DNA of 64,000 nt from Niveispirillum sp943371025. Lineage in GTDB: Bacteria > Pseudomonadota > Alphaproteobacteria > Azospirillales > Azospirillaceae. Below, in pieces: positions 17,774-27,270 of the stretch (position 1 is its first letter; every line of letters begins with the position of its first letter). Both the position numbers and the translations under genes were made by a program. The stretch is taken from the NCBI GenBank assembly GCA_943371025.1, contig CALRTC020000022.1:1-64000 (forward strand). The letters are read 5' to 3'. The notes under the pieces are model-generated. The model made no database searches. It was given only the letters and a program-made list of their open reading frames with translations, and was not told where the DNA came from.

Positions 17774-19896
17774 GCCGCGTTCTTTCCGCCATTCGCCAGC
17801 AAGATCCCGGTCGGCCCGCCGTCAACGACTGGACCTATGGCGCCCTTGCCGGTGCCGTTGACAAGCTGGCTGCCGAACTTGGTGACCTGATCGGCACCGG
17901 CGTCCGCCCGGTGGCGATAGAGGCCGGCAACGCCGCCGCCTGGGTGTTGCTTGACCTGGCCTTGTTGTCGCTGGGCATGCCATCCCTGCCGTTGCCCGGC
18001 TTCTTCACCCCCGACCAGCGCCAGCATGCGCTGGCGGATGCCGGTGCCGGCTGGTTGGTCACCGACCGCGCCGGTGACGGCGGTGACATTTTGCGCGTGG
18101 GTGGTGAGACACTTTATCTCCACCGCCTGGACCATGCACCGGCGACGTTGCCGGCGGGGACCGCCAAGATCACCTACACGTCCGGCACGACCGGCGCACC
18201 CAAGGGTGTCTGTCTGTCCGCCAGCGGCCTGGAGCAGGTGGCGGAATCCCTGGTGCAGGTGATCGGTCGCGGTTACGCGGGCCGCCATGTCGCCATCCTG
18301 CCATTGCCGGTTCTGCTTGAGAATGTTGCCGGGCTGTACAGCACGCTGCTGGCCGGTGGGCACTATCTGGCGGCGGCGCCGGCCGCGCTGGGCCTTGATG
18401 AACCGTTCCGGCCGGATTTCGCCCGGCTGCTGTCGGCATTATCTGCCATGCGGGCCAACAGCGTCATCCTGGTGCCGGAGTTGCTGCGCGGTCTGATGGC
18501 CGCCATGTCGCAGGGACGGTGCAGCCTGCCGGACCTGACGCTGGTTGCCGTGGGCGGGGCGCGTGTGGCGCCGACCCTGCTGTCACAGGCGGGGATGTTG
18601 GGTCTGCCCGTGTACCAGGGCTATGGCCTGTCGGAGTGCGGTTCGGTGGTGGCTTTGAACACCCCTGCCGCCAATCGCGTGGGCAGCGTCGGGCGCGTGC
18701 TGCAGCACCTTGATTTGGAGATCGACCCGACCACCAGCGAGGTCAGCGTCAATAATCACGCCTTCCTGGGCTATGTCGGCGGTGACGCCGCTCCGGCCCG
18801 TATCGCCACGGCCGATCTGGGCGTCATGGACGCTGACGGCTTCCTGTCCATTCAGGGGCGGTCGCGCAACATCATCATCAATGCTTTCGGCCGCAATATC
18901 GCACCTGAATGGGTCGAAGCCGAGCTGACCGCCCAGCCGGAGGTCCTGCAGGCGGTGCTGTTCGGTGACGGGCAGGCGGAACTGACAGCACTGGTCGTGC
19001 CCAGCCGGTGGGGCCAGGAACCCGCTGCCCTGTCACTGGCCATCGCCAGGGCCAATGGCGCGCTGCCGCCCTATGCTCGCGTCGCCCGATGGCACGTCGT
19101 ACCCGCCTTCACGCCGATGAACGGCCAGTTGACCCCCAACGGCCGCGCGCGCCGCGATCGGATCGCCGCCGCCCATGCCGCCCTGCTTTGCGCGAATGAG
19201 GATGAAGCCCCCATGCCCCAACCCTTCTTCGACCGTCTGGTAACGGAGACGGAGCCGGCGCGCCTGGCTCTGCTGTCCGTACCCCAGATTCAGGATGGAC
19301 TGACCGGCCGCATCAGCCTGGAAACCTACATCGCCTATCTGACAGAGGCTTACCACCATGTGAAGCACACGGTCCCACTGATGCGGGCGGCGCGTGCGCA
19401 TCTGCGCCCCGGCCAGGAATGGCTGATCCCCGCCCTTGAAGAATATATCGAGGAGGAGGAGGGGCACGAGGAATGGATCCTCAACGATATCCGCCATGCT
19501 GGCGGTGATGCCGAGGCCGTCCGCCACGGCACGCCGCGCGCGGCAACGCAAGCCATGGTGGACGAGGCCTATCGTTTCATCCGGGCGGAGAATGCCGCCG
19601 GCTTTTTCGGCATGGTCTATGTGCTGGAAGGCACCAGCACGGCCATCGCCACCCACGGGGCCGATGCGGTGCGCCTGTCCCTGAACCTGCCGAAAAGCTG
19701 CTTCTCCTATCTGACCAGCCATGGGGCGCTGGATATCCAGCATATGGAATTCTTCCGCAACTTGATGAACCAGGTCACCGATCCACGCGATCAGCAGGCG
19801 ATTGTGACCATGGCGAACTGTGTCTTCGGCCTGTTCGCGGGGCTGTTCCGTGCCATCCCCCATCATCGGACCGAGGATGTGCGCCATGTCGCATGA
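17770..19896 (+). CDS. fusion: AMP-dependent ligase + haem-oxygenase-like diiron oxidase
   Basis: A 708-residue two-domain enzyme. Residues 1 to about 475 form an ANL adenylating domain (YTSGTTGAPKG at about 135-145, GYGLSECG, and GRSRNIIINAFGRNIAPEWVE). The C-terminal position normally holding the catalytic lysine (TPxxK) reads TPNGRARR, so lysine is replaced by arginine. Residues 482-708 resemble the haem-oxygenase-like diiron oxidase/iron-containing redox enzyme family. Likely metal ligands are in YHHVKH (528-533), EEEEGHEEW (around 561-568) and DIQHMEFF (H658). An internal ATG starts the second domain exactly, so separate translation is also possible. Activation of a fatty or amino acid followed by oxidation is inferred. 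Confidence 0.85.
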   Translation: MSRVLSAIRQQDPGRPAVNDWTYGALAGAVDKLAAELGDLIGTGVRPVAIEAGNAAAWVLLDLALLSLGMPSLPLPGFFTPDQRQHALADAGAGWLVTDRAGDGGDILRVGGETLYLHRLDHAPATLPAGTAKITYTSGTTGAPKGVCLSASGLEQVAESLVQVIGRGYAGRHVAILPLPVLLENVAGLYSTLLAGGHYLAAAPAALGLDEPFRPDFARLLSALSAMRANSVILVPELLRGLMAAMSQGRCSLPDLTLVAVGGARVAPTLLSQAGMLGLPVYQGYGLSECGSVVALNTPAANRVGSVGRVLQHLDLEIDPTTSEVSVNNHAFLGYVGGDAAPARIATADLGVMDADGFLSIQGRSRNIIINAFGRNIAPEWVEAELTAQPEVLQAVLFGDGQAELTALVVPSRWGQEPAALSLAIARANGALPPYARVARWHVVPAFTPMNGQLTPNGRARRDRIAAAHAALLCANEDEAPMPQPFFDRLVTETEPARLALLSVPQIQDGLTGRISLETYIAYLTEAYHHVKHTVPLMRAARAHLRPGQEWLIPALEEYIEEEEGHEEWILNDIRHAGGDAEAVRHGTPRAATQAMVDEAYRFIRAENAAGFFGMVYVLEGTSTAIATHGADAVRLSLNLPKSCFSYLTSHGALDIQHMEFFRNLMNQVTDPRDQQAIVTMANCVFGLFAGLFRAIPHHRTEDVRHVA

Positions 19897-20707
19897 AGAC
19901 AATCTGGAAGGGCGCGTCGTTCTGGTCACCGGCGGGGCCGGTGGGATCGGATCGCCGCTGGTCAGCCTGTTGCGTCATCACGGCGCGATCGTCACCACCT
20001 TGGGGCGGGGCGAGATGCCGGGACGGCATATCCGCGCCGATCTGTCGACGCCGGCCGGCATAGCGACCGCCGCGGAGCAGGCCCGTCTGCTGGCCCCGCA
20101 AATGTTGTTCAATGTCGCCGGCCGGCAATATTTCGGACCGTTCGAAGGGCAGCGACCCGCCGATCTGCTGGGCGATTACATGGTCAATCTGGTGGCGCCG
20201 GTCACGATGGCGCAGGCGGTATTGCCCGTGATGAAACAGCGCGGGCGGGGGCACATCGTCAATGTCGGGTCCGTCTTCGGGTCCATCGCGTTTGCGCATT
20301 TCGCCGGCTATTCCAGCGCCAAGGCCGGGCTGCGGGGTTTCAGCCAGGCCTTGCGGCGGGAAGTCAGGGGAACGGGCGTCACCGTCTGCCACGTTGCGCC
20401 GCGCGCGGTGCGCACCGGTTTCAACGGACCGTTGGTCCAGCGGTTCGCGCAACTGACCGGGATGACCCAGGACGACCCCATCCTGGTGGCCCGCCGCATC
20501 CTTGCGGCGGCACAGGCCGGCAAGGCGGAAACCGTCATCGGCTGGCCCGAAGCCATCTTTACCCGCCTGAATGCTCTGTTTCCCGGTCTGATTGACCGGG
20601 CGCTGGCGCGCAATGACGCCAAGGCCGCCAGCCTGTTCACAACGAATGCCGCCAATGTCGGCACCGCCACCATCAATTCGATCCGGGAGGAAACCCATGT
20701 ACGTTGA
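19886..20707 (+). CDS. short-chain dehydrogenase/reductase
   Basis: A 273-residue SDR with VTGGAGGIGSPL near residue 14 and the catalytic YSSAK near residue 150. The C-terminal part carries an extra helical segment (FTRLNALFPGLIDRALARND) seen in SDRs acting on lipid-like substrates. The start ATG lies 11 bp inside the end of the fusion gene, so it is translationally coupled to it. It would reduce or oxidise a carbonyl made by the ligase/oxidase fusion. Confidence 0.88.
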   Translation: MSHEDNLEGRVVLVTGGAGGIGSPLVSLLRHHGAIVTTLGRGEMPGRHIRADLSTPAGIATAAEQARLLAPQMLFNVAGRQYFGPFEGQRPADLLGDYMVNLVAPVTMAQAVLPVMKQRGRGHIVNVGSVFGSIAFAHFAGYSSAKAGLRGFSQALRREVRGTGVTVCHVAPRAVRTGFNGPLVQRFAQLTGMTQDDPILVARRILAAAQAGKAETVIGWPEAIFTRLNALFPGLIDRALARNDAKAASLFTTNAANVGTATINSIREETHVR

Positions 20708-21362
20708 CAGGAAATTGATCCTTGCCACCCTGTCCCTGCTGCTGGCCGGCACCGCGCTGGCATCCGCCGATCCCGCCATGGATGCGAAGATCGCAGAATT
20801 GCAGGCCGGTTGGGCCCATGTGAAGTACGAGGTGAAGGGGGAGGACGCGCAGCTTGCCGGGATGGAGGGACTGGCCAACCAGGCCAGAACGGTGACCAGT
20901 GCCTATCCCGACAAGGCGGAGCCCCTGATCTGGGAGGCGATCATCCTGTCGTCGGAGGCCGGCGTCAAAGGCGGCATGGGAGCCTTGTCGCTGGTGAAGG
21001 AAGCAAAGACCAAGCTGGAAGCTGCGGAAAAAATTGATCCTACGGCCTTGGACGGGTCGGTGAATACCTCTCTGGGCAGCCTTTATTATCAGGTGCCCGG
21101 CTTCCCCATCGGCTTTGGCAGCGACAAGAAAGCCAAGGCCTATCTGGAAAAGGCGCTGGCCCAGAATCCCGATGGGATCGACCCCAACTATTTTTATGGC
21201 GATTTCCTGTTCCGGCAGGGTGAATATGCTCAGGCGCGCGACGTGCTGAACCACGCGCTGGCGGCAGCCCCGCGCCCGGGGCGTGAGGTCGCCGATGCCG
21301 GCCGGCGCGAGGAAATCCAGGCCGTGCTGGCCAAACTGGAAGCCAAGCTGGCCAAACGCTGA
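20697..21362 (+). CDS. exported TPR-repeat protein
   Basis: A 221-residue protein with a signal peptide (residues 1-24, ending ALASA). It has helical repeats resembling tetratricopeptide units (for example AKAYLEKALAQNPDGIDPNYFYGDFLFRQGEYAQARDVLNHAL, written here only as position about 143-190). The start overlaps the SDR stop by 11 bp after GGAGG, so it belongs to the same operon. A periplasmic TPR protein next to cytosolic enzymes suggests a role in handling or exporting the product, but no function is established. Confidence 0.8.
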   Translation: MYVDRKLILATLSLLLAGTALASADPAMDAKIAELQAGWAHVKYEVKGEDAQLAGMEGLANQARTVTSAYPDKAEPLIWEAIILSSEAGVKGGMGALSLVKEAKTKLEAAEKIDPTALDGSVNTSLGSLYYQVPGFPIGFGSDKKAKAYLEKALAQNPDGIDPNYFYGDFLFRQGEYAQARDVLNHALAAAPRPGREVADAGRREEIQAVLAKLEAKLAKR

Positions 21363-21511
21363 CAACGCATGGCAGGGCCCGGGGGCCGGGCCCTGCCTGT
21401 CGACAGGAATGCTGCTTTCCGGGCCGACGCCGATAGCGGCCCCCTGTCCAGCCCCGTTCCGGGCAGCCGAAGACGGTGGCCGCGGGAAAAACGGCGTTGT
21501 CGCCACCATTC

Positions 21512-21526
21512 ATGTATACTACCATA
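21512..21526. promoter_or_regulatory. GTATAC-centred candidate operator upstream of GH115 operon
   Basis: ATGTATACTACCATACC holds the palindrome GTATAC plus a second, related half (CCATACC). Such GTATAC cores are typical of FCD-type GntR regulators of hexuronate genes (UxuR/ExuR-like). A related AGTATACT site occurs upstream of the aldose epimerase/GntR genes at 56386. It lies about 110 bp before the GH115 start. Binding is inferred. Confidence 0.4.
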
Positions 21527-21631
21527 CCAGAAAGGAAGGTGGTCCGATCGGTCCGCGGAAGAGGGCGCATTGATCCGGCTGGCACCAAAACGGCAAATGT
21601 CCCCGACCAAGGGTGACGGCAGGGAGGGAAG

Positions 21632-24313
21632 ATGCATGGGTTTCGCCGCTGGGGGGCCAGCCTTTCGATCGTGGTCCGCAAGACGTGTCACAGCGCCAGA
21701 GGGCTTTTGACATTGTCGGAGACCCGACGCAGATCGACGGCATTGCGGGCGGTCGTGCTTGCGGTGCTGGGTTTCCTGGCCGTCCCGCCGGTGCTGGCCT
21801 GTGACACCCCGGTCAGTGCATGTGCCAAGCCGGATCGGACCGGACTGCCCTTGATCCAGGCGGGGCAGGCGGCGGCGCTCTATGTTGATCCGGTCGCGGA
21901 CCCGGCGGTCAAGCATGCGGCAGAGGGGCTGCGCCGCGACCTTGGTCGCGTCAGCGGTGGCGAGGCGGCGCGTCTGGACACGTTGTCTGGCGCGAAGGGA
22001 CCGGTGGTGATCATAGGTGTCCTGGGCGCCAGCGCGGTCATTGACGATCTGGTTCGGGCCGGGCGCCTGGACGTCCAGGGACTGACGGGACAGTGGGAGG
22101 GGTTCCGGCAGATCGTGGTGGATCGTCCATTCCCCGGCGTTCCAAGCGCCCTGGTCATCGTTGGGTCCGACCGGCGCGGGGCCGTCTATGGTGCCTATGA
22201 CCTGTCGGAGCGGATCGGGGTTTCGCCCTGGGCGTGGTGGGCCGATGTGCCGGTGACCATACGGCGCGACCTGTATCTGACGGCAGGCATGCGGGCCGAT
22301 CATCCGCGGGTAAGATATCGCGGCTTTTTCATCAATGATGAGGATCCAGCCTTCAGCGGTTGGGCAAGGGCAAGGTTCGGCGGCATCAATGCCGATCTTT
22401 ACGCCCATGTCTTTGACTTGCTGCTGCGCCTGAAGGGCAACTACCTGTGGCCTGCCATGTGGGCGCCCAAGGCCTTCAATGATGACGATCCGCGCAACAT
22501 GGTGCTGGCCGATGAGATGGGCGTGGTCATGGGAACCTCCCATCACGAGCCCATGACGCGTGCCCAGGCCGAATGGCATCGGAACAAGGACAAGGGCGTC
22601 ACGGGTGGTCCCTGGGATTACGCCAGCAATGCCGACAATCTGCGCGCCTTCTGGCAGGGCGGCATCGAGCGCATGATGTCGAAGGGCAATGGCGGCGCCT
22701 ATGACAGCCTGCTGACCGTCGGCATGCGCGGCGACGGGGATGAACCCATGTCGGAAGGTACGGCCACACGCATGCTGGAAAGCATCGTTGCCGACCAGCG
22801 CCACATCATCGCGGAGGTGACGGGCAAGCCTCCGGAAAAGACACCGCAGGTCTGGGCACTCTATAAGGAAGTGCAGGATTATTATGATCACGGCATGCGG
22901 GTGCCTGATGACGTGACCTTGCTGTTCGCCGACGACAATTGGGGACAGATCCGCCGCCTGCCCATCACCGGGCGCGATCCGAAGGATCGGGCGGGTGGCT
23001 ACGGGGTCTATTACCATTTCGACTATGTCGGGGCGCCGCGGAATTACAAATGGATCAACACCAACCAGATTGCCAAGACTTGGCAGCAGATGAATCTCGC
23101 CTATGAAAAGGGCGCGCGCGCGATCTGGATCGTCAATGTCGGCGACATCAAGCCGATGGAATATCCGCTGGATTTCTTCCTGGACATGGCCTGGAACCCG
23201 GAAGCGATGACGCCTTCCGCCCTGTCGGCCTATCCGGCGCGGTGGGCCGGCGACACGTTCGGCGCCGGGTTGGGGGCGGAGATCGGTGAGGTGCTGGAGA
23301 CCTATGCCGCCTATGCCGCACGCCGCAAACCGGAACTGATCGACCAGAACAGCTTCCCGCTTGGCGAGGGGGTGAGCCCATTGCTGGATGGCGGCGCCTT
23401 CGGGCAGATGGTGGAGGAGTGGCGCACCCTGGTGGCGAAGGTGGCGCGGATCAAGACAGCGCTGCGCCCCGACCAGCAGGATGCCTATTTCCAACTGGTT
23501 GAATATCCCGTGCTGGCCCTGTCGAACCTGTACGAGATGTATTATGCCGCCGCCTGGAACCAGCGGCTGATGACGCGCAATGATCCCCGAGCCAACTATT
23601 TTGCCGACATGGTGGAGCGGACTTTCCGGCGCGATGCCGAACTGACAGCGCAATATCACGCGCTGAATGGCGGCAAGTGGGCCGGCATGATGAACCAGGT
23701 CCATATGAGTTATGTGATCTGGCAGACCCCGACCCAGCAGACCATGCCCAGCATCAGTCGCGTGTCGGCCGATACCCCGCCGGACCGGTTGGCGGCCCAG
23801 ATCCGTTTCGCCCCGTCTGCACCGACCGATCCGGGACGCATCACCGTGCCGGCGGCGACGTTCGATCGGGCCGTGGGGGCCAAGGGCCTGTCCTGGCAGG
23901 TACTGCCCATGCTGGGGACAGGCAGTGCCGTCGTGGCTCTGCCGCAGGGCCGACAGCCGACCGCGCCCGACGATGGGATGCGTCTTGAATATGGGATCAC
24001 GACAGCCGTCAACGGGGATATCCGCGTCGCGCTCAATCTTTCCCCCACGCTGGACATGACGGGTGGCAGTGGCATCCGGATCGGAATTTCCCTGGATGAT
24101 GGTCCGGTGAAGACGGTGACATCACACCTGATCCCGACGCCCGGGGCCATCACGACGCCGGAACAGGCGGCTTGGGTGGAGGCCGTGAAGAACAACAGTC
24201 ACACGGTGGAGGCTGTCTTTAATGGCCTCAAGGCCGGTCATCATGTGGTCAAGGTCTGGCGCATCGACGACAACCTCGTGCTGACGTCACTGACCATCGG
24301 TCTGCCGTCATGA
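21632..24313 (+). CDS. GH115 alpha-glucuronidase
   Basis: An 893-residue glycoside hydrolase family 115 enzyme that removes (4-O-methyl-)glucuronic acid from xylan. Family blocks include the domain around GVSPWAWWADVPV, RGFFINDEDPAFSGWA and LRLKGNYLWPAMWAPKAFNDDDP. Further blocks are VVMGTSHHEPMTRAQ, the FADDNWGQIRRLP segment and the WIVNVGDIKPMEYP segment. A secretion signal is present but preceded by a long basic stretch (hydrophobic part about residues 38-56, then LACD), so the enzyme should act in the periplasm or outside. AGGGAGGGA precedes the ATG. It is first of a three-gene run joined by ATGA overlaps to an MFS carrier and a GH43 enzyme. Confidence 0.92.
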   Translation: MHGFRRWGASLSIVVRKTCHSARGLLTLSETRRRSTALRAVVLAVLGFLAVPPVLACDTPVSACAKPDRTGLPLIQAGQAAALYVDPVADPAVKHAAEGLRRDLGRVSGGEAARLDTLSGAKGPVVIIGVLGASAVIDDLVRAGRLDVQGLTGQWEGFRQIVVDRPFPGVPSALVIVGSDRRGAVYGAYDLSERIGVSPWAWWADVPVTIRRDLYLTAGMRADHPRVRYRGFFINDEDPAFSGWARARFGGINADLYAHVFDLLLRLKGNYLWPAMWAPKAFNDDDPRNMVLADEMGVVMGTSHHEPMTRAQAEWHRNKDKGVTGGPWDYASNADNLRAFWQGGIERMMSKGNGGAYDSLLTVGMRGDGDEPMSEGTATRMLESIVADQRHIIAEVTGKPPEKTPQVWALYKEVQDYYDHGMRVPDDVTLLFADDNWGQIRRLPITGRDPKDRAGGYGVYYHFDYVGAPRNYKWINTNQIAKTWQQMNLAYEKGARAIWIVNVGDIKPMEYPLDFFLDMAWNPEAMTPSALSAYPARWAGDTFGAGLGAEIGEVLETYAAYAARRKPELIDQNSFPLGEGVSPLLDGGAFGQMVEEWRTLVAKVARIKTALRPDQQDAYFQLVEYPVLALSNLYEMYYAAAWNQRLMTRNDPRANYFADMVERTFRRDAELTAQYHALNGGKWAGMMNQVHMSYVIWQTPTQQTMPSISRVSADTPPDRLAAQIRFAPSAPTDPGRITVPAATFDRAVGAKGLSWQVLPMLGTGSAVVALPQGRQPTAPDDGMRLEYGITTAVNGDIRVALNLSPTLDMTGGSGIRIGISLDDGPVKTVTSHLIPTPGAITTPEQAAWVEAVKNNSHTVEAVFNGLKAGHHVVKVWRIDDNLVLTSLTIGLPS

Positions 24314-25572
24314 GGGCGGGGGTCAGGGCTCTGCGATGGTGGATGATCGGGCTGATCATGCTGGGCGCGATCATCAACTATCTGACCCGTGCCACCCTGG
24401 GCGTGGCAGCACCCACCGTGCTGGCCGATTTGTCGATCACGACGGAGGAATATGGCTGGATCACCAGTGCCTTCCAGTTGGGCGTGATGATGCAGCCCCT
24501 GTGCGGCTATGTGCTGGACGTTATCGGACTGAAGACCGGGTTTGCCATCTTCGCGGCGGTCTGGTCGCTGCTGACCATGGCGCATGGCCTTGCCGGAAAC
24601 TGGCCGGCGCTTGCCATTCTTCGCGGTCTGTTGGGGGTGGCGGAGGGGTCGGCCAATCCGGCCGGGATGAAGGCCGTATCCGAATGGTTCCCGGCGCGCG
24701 AACGGGGGCATGCCGGGGGCGTCTACAATATCGGCGCCTCTGTCGGATCGATGCTGGCGCCGCCGCTGGTGGCCTGGGCCATCCTGTTCTGGAACTGGCG
24801 GATGGCGTTCGTGCTGGCCGGTGCCCTGGGTCTGGTGTGGGTGGCGCTGTGGCTGAAATACTATCAGTCGCCGGCCACGCATCCCGCCTTGTCAGAGGAA
24901 GAGCGAAAGCACATCGCGGAGGGCCAGGAAAACCATCTGGCGGGCGACGGCAGCCGACCATCAATCCTGATGCTGTTGAAGCAGCGGAATTTCTGGGGCA
25001 TCGCCCTGCCGCGCTTTCTGGCCGACCCGACCTGGGGCACGCTGGCCTTCTGGGTGCCGCTCTATCTGATGACCGTGCGTGGCTTCGATCTGGCCGCCAT
25101 CGCCATGTTCGCCTGGCTGCCCTTCGTTGCCGCCGATCTGGGCTGTCTGTTCGGGCCCACCGTGGCCGCCTTTCTGCACCGGCGCGGGCTCAGCCTGCTG
25201 AGCGCCCGGCGTGGTGCCTTTACGCTGGGAGCGTTGATGATGACGGGCATGGCCTTTGTCGGCCGTGTGGACAGCCCTTACGCCGCCATCCTTTTGCTCT
25301 GCCTGGGTGGTTTCGCGCATCAGACCCTGTCGGTCACCGTCATCACCCTGTCCTCGGACCTGTTCCGCCGGAACGAGGTGGCGACGGTCGCCGGCATGGC
25401 CGGCACGATGGGCAATCTGGGGGTCCTGGTCTTTTCGCTGCTGATCGGCGGGCTGGTGGCGACGGTCGGTTACGACCCGTTCTTCCTGGCGCTGGGGGTG
25501 TTGGACCTGCTGGGCACGATCCTGCTCTGGACCCTGGTCCGTGACCATGGGGCCGCAATGGTGAAACCATGA
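24310..25572 (+). CDS. MFS transporter, hexuronate/ACS family
   Basis: A 420-residue carrier with about 12 hydrophobic segments. The N-terminal INYLTRATLGVAAPTV and the SEWFPARERGHAGGVYN motif are typical of the anion:cation symporter group that contains ExuT. It overlaps GH115 and GH43 genes by ATGA at both ends. In this setting it most likely imports glucuronate, aldobiouronic acid or xylo-oligomers released by GH115. It lacks a signal for an outer-membrane partner; the nearest receptor genes are in other operons. Confidence 0.88.
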   Translation: MRAGVRALRWWMIGLIMLGAIINYLTRATLGVAAPTVLADLSITTEEYGWITSAFQLGVMMQPLCGYVLDVIGLKTGFAIFAAVWSLLTMAHGLAGNWPALAILRGLLGVAEGSANPAGMKAVSEWFPARERGHAGGVYNIGASVGSMLAPPLVAWAILFWNWRMAFVLAGALGLVWVALWLKYYQSPATHPALSEEERKHIAEGQENHLAGDGSRPSILMLLKQRNFWGIALPRFLADPTWGTLAFWVPLYLMTVRGFDLAAIAMFAWLPFVAADLGCLFGPTVAAFLHRRGLSLLSARRGAFTLGALMMTGMAFVGRVDSPYAAILLLCLGGFAHQTLSVTVITLSSDLFRRNEVATVAGMAGTMGNLGVLVFSLLIGGLVATVGYDPFFLALGVLDLLGTILLWTLVRDHGAAMVKP

Positions 25573-27257
25573 TCCGCAATCCCATCCTGCCGGGTTTCAA
25601 TCCTGATCCGTCCATCGTCCGCGTCGGCGCGGATTATTACATCGCCACGTCCACCTTCGAATGGTTTCCCGGCGTGCAGATCCACCATTCGCGCGATCTG
25701 GTGCATTGGCGGTTGCTGACACGACCGCTGCGACGGGCCAGCCAGCTCAACATGCTGGGCGCGCCGGACAGTTGCGGCGTGTGGGCGCCGTGCCTGACCT
25801 ATGCAGACGGGCTTTTCCATCTGGTTTATACCGACGTGAAGCGGTATGGCCGGACGACCGTGGCCGGTGCTTCCGGGGCGTCGCTGCGCGACTTCCACAA
25901 TTATCTGGTGACCTCGCCCACCATCGATGGGGATTGGTCCGATCCGGTCTTCCTGAACAGCAGCGGCTTCGACCCGTCGCTGTTCCATGATGATGATGGG
26001 CGCAAATATCTGGTCAACATGCTGTGGGATCATCGCCCCGGCCAGAACCGCTTTGCCGGCATCGTCTGTCAGGAATATTCACCGGCAGCGGGCAAACTGA
26101 TCGGGGAACGGCGCCTGATCTTCAAAGGCACGTCCCTGGGCCTGACGGAAGCACCGCATCTCTACAAGCGCGACGGCTGGTATTATCTGCTGACGGCAGA
26201 GGGGGGGACGGGCTGGAACCATGCCGTGACCATGGCGCGGGCCCGCCGGATCGACGGTCCTTATGAACTGCATCCCGATATCCATATTCTAAGCTCACGC
26301 ACCCGGCCCGACGCGGCCTTGCAGCGGGCCGCCCATGCCGATCTGGTGCAGACGGCCGAGGGGGACACCTATGCCGTCTATCTGTGCGGCCGACCCCTGC
26401 CGAACCGGGGTCGCTGTGTCCTGGGGCGGGAAACGGCGATCCAGCGCATGGTGTGGGGCGCGGATGGCTGGCTGCGCACGGCCGACGGCCAGGGCATGCC
26501 GTCGCTGGTCACACCCTCACCGGGCCTGATCCCGCATCCATTTCCGCATGCCCCAGCGCGGTCGGATTTTGACATAGGGGAGTTGCCGGTCGATTTCCAA
26601 TGGCTGCGTTCGCCCTATGCCGATGATCTTTTCAGCCTGACCGATCGGCCAGGCTGGCTGCGGCTGCACGGGCGGGAGAGTGTCGGCAGCCAGTACCGCC
26701 AGGCCCTGGTGGCCCGCCGCCAGCAATGCTTCTGCTATTCCGCGTCCACCCGCATGGATTTCCAGCCCGAGCATTTTCAACAGGCAGCGGGTCTGATCTG
26801 CTACTACGGTGCCGCCAAGTTCCACTATCTCCATGTCAGTCATGATGAAGTGCGCGGCCGGCACCTGCGCGTCATGTCGGCGCTGCCGGATTCCCCGCAG
26901 GCGGATGCCTTTACCGATCCCGTCGCCATCCCGTCCGGCCCCATCACCCTGCGGGTCGAGGTCGACTTTGAACGGCTGCGCTTCGCCTTCAGCCTGGATG
27001 GCATCTCCTGGACGTGGTTGCCCCAGATATTCGATGCCAGCATCCTGTCGGACGAGGCGACCAGCCCCGGCGCGCCCAATTTCACCGGAGCCTTTGTCGG
27101 CATGGCCTGCCAGGACATGTCGGGTACTGGCCATCCCGCCGATTTCGACTGGTTCGAGTATCGGGAACGCGATTATGCAGAGGCCTGTCCAGGCGATACG
27201 GAGATTGGGACCGTCAATGATGGCATTGTCCCGCGCTCTGGCGCCTCCGCCGGTTGA
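25569..27257 (+). CDS. GH43 beta-xylosidase / arabinofuranosidase
   Basis: A 562-residue glycoside hydrolase family 43 enzyme. The five-blade domain begins at NPILPGFNPDPS (catalytic base Asp about residue 14). GFDPSLFHDDDG holds the pKa-modulating Asp, and LTEAPHLYKRDGWYYL the acid Glu. Residues from about 340 form the C-terminal beta-sandwich typical of bacterial beta-xylosidases. There is no signal peptide, so it should act in the cytoplasm on imported xylo-oligomers. Its start overlaps the MFS stop (ATGA), giving a de-branching, uptake and hydrolysis operon. Confidence 0.92.
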   Translation: MIRNPILPGFNPDPSIVRVGADYYIATSTFEWFPGVQIHHSRDLVHWRLLTRPLRRASQLNMLGAPDSCGVWAPCLTYADGLFHLVYTDVKRYGRTTVAGASGASLRDFHNYLVTSPTIDGDWSDPVFLNSSGFDPSLFHDDDGRKYLVNMLWDHRPGQNRFAGIVCQEYSPAAGKLIGERRLIFKGTSLGLTEAPHLYKRDGWYYLLTAEGGTGWNHAVTMARARRIDGPYELHPDIHILSSRTRPDAALQRAAHADLVQTAEGDTYAVYLCGRPLPNRGRCVLGRETAIQRMVWGADGWLRTADGQGMPSLVTPSPGLIPHPFPHAPARSDFDIGELPVDFQWLRSPYADDLFSLTDRPGWLRLHGRESVGSQYRQALVARRQQCFCYSASTRMDFQPEHFQQAAGLICYYGAAKFHYLHVSHDEVRGRHLRVMSALPDSPQADAFTDPVAIPSGPITLRVEVDFERLRFAFSLDGISWTWLPQIFDASILSDEATSPGAPNFTGAFVGMACQDMSGTGHPADFDWFEYRERDYAEACPGDTEIGTVNDGIVPRSGASAG

Positions 27258-27270
27258 GGCTGAAAGTTCG

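Noticed and set aside
21230..23704. An 824-codon minus-strand frame
   Set aside because: Antisense to the GH115 and TPR genes, which have real domains and signals.
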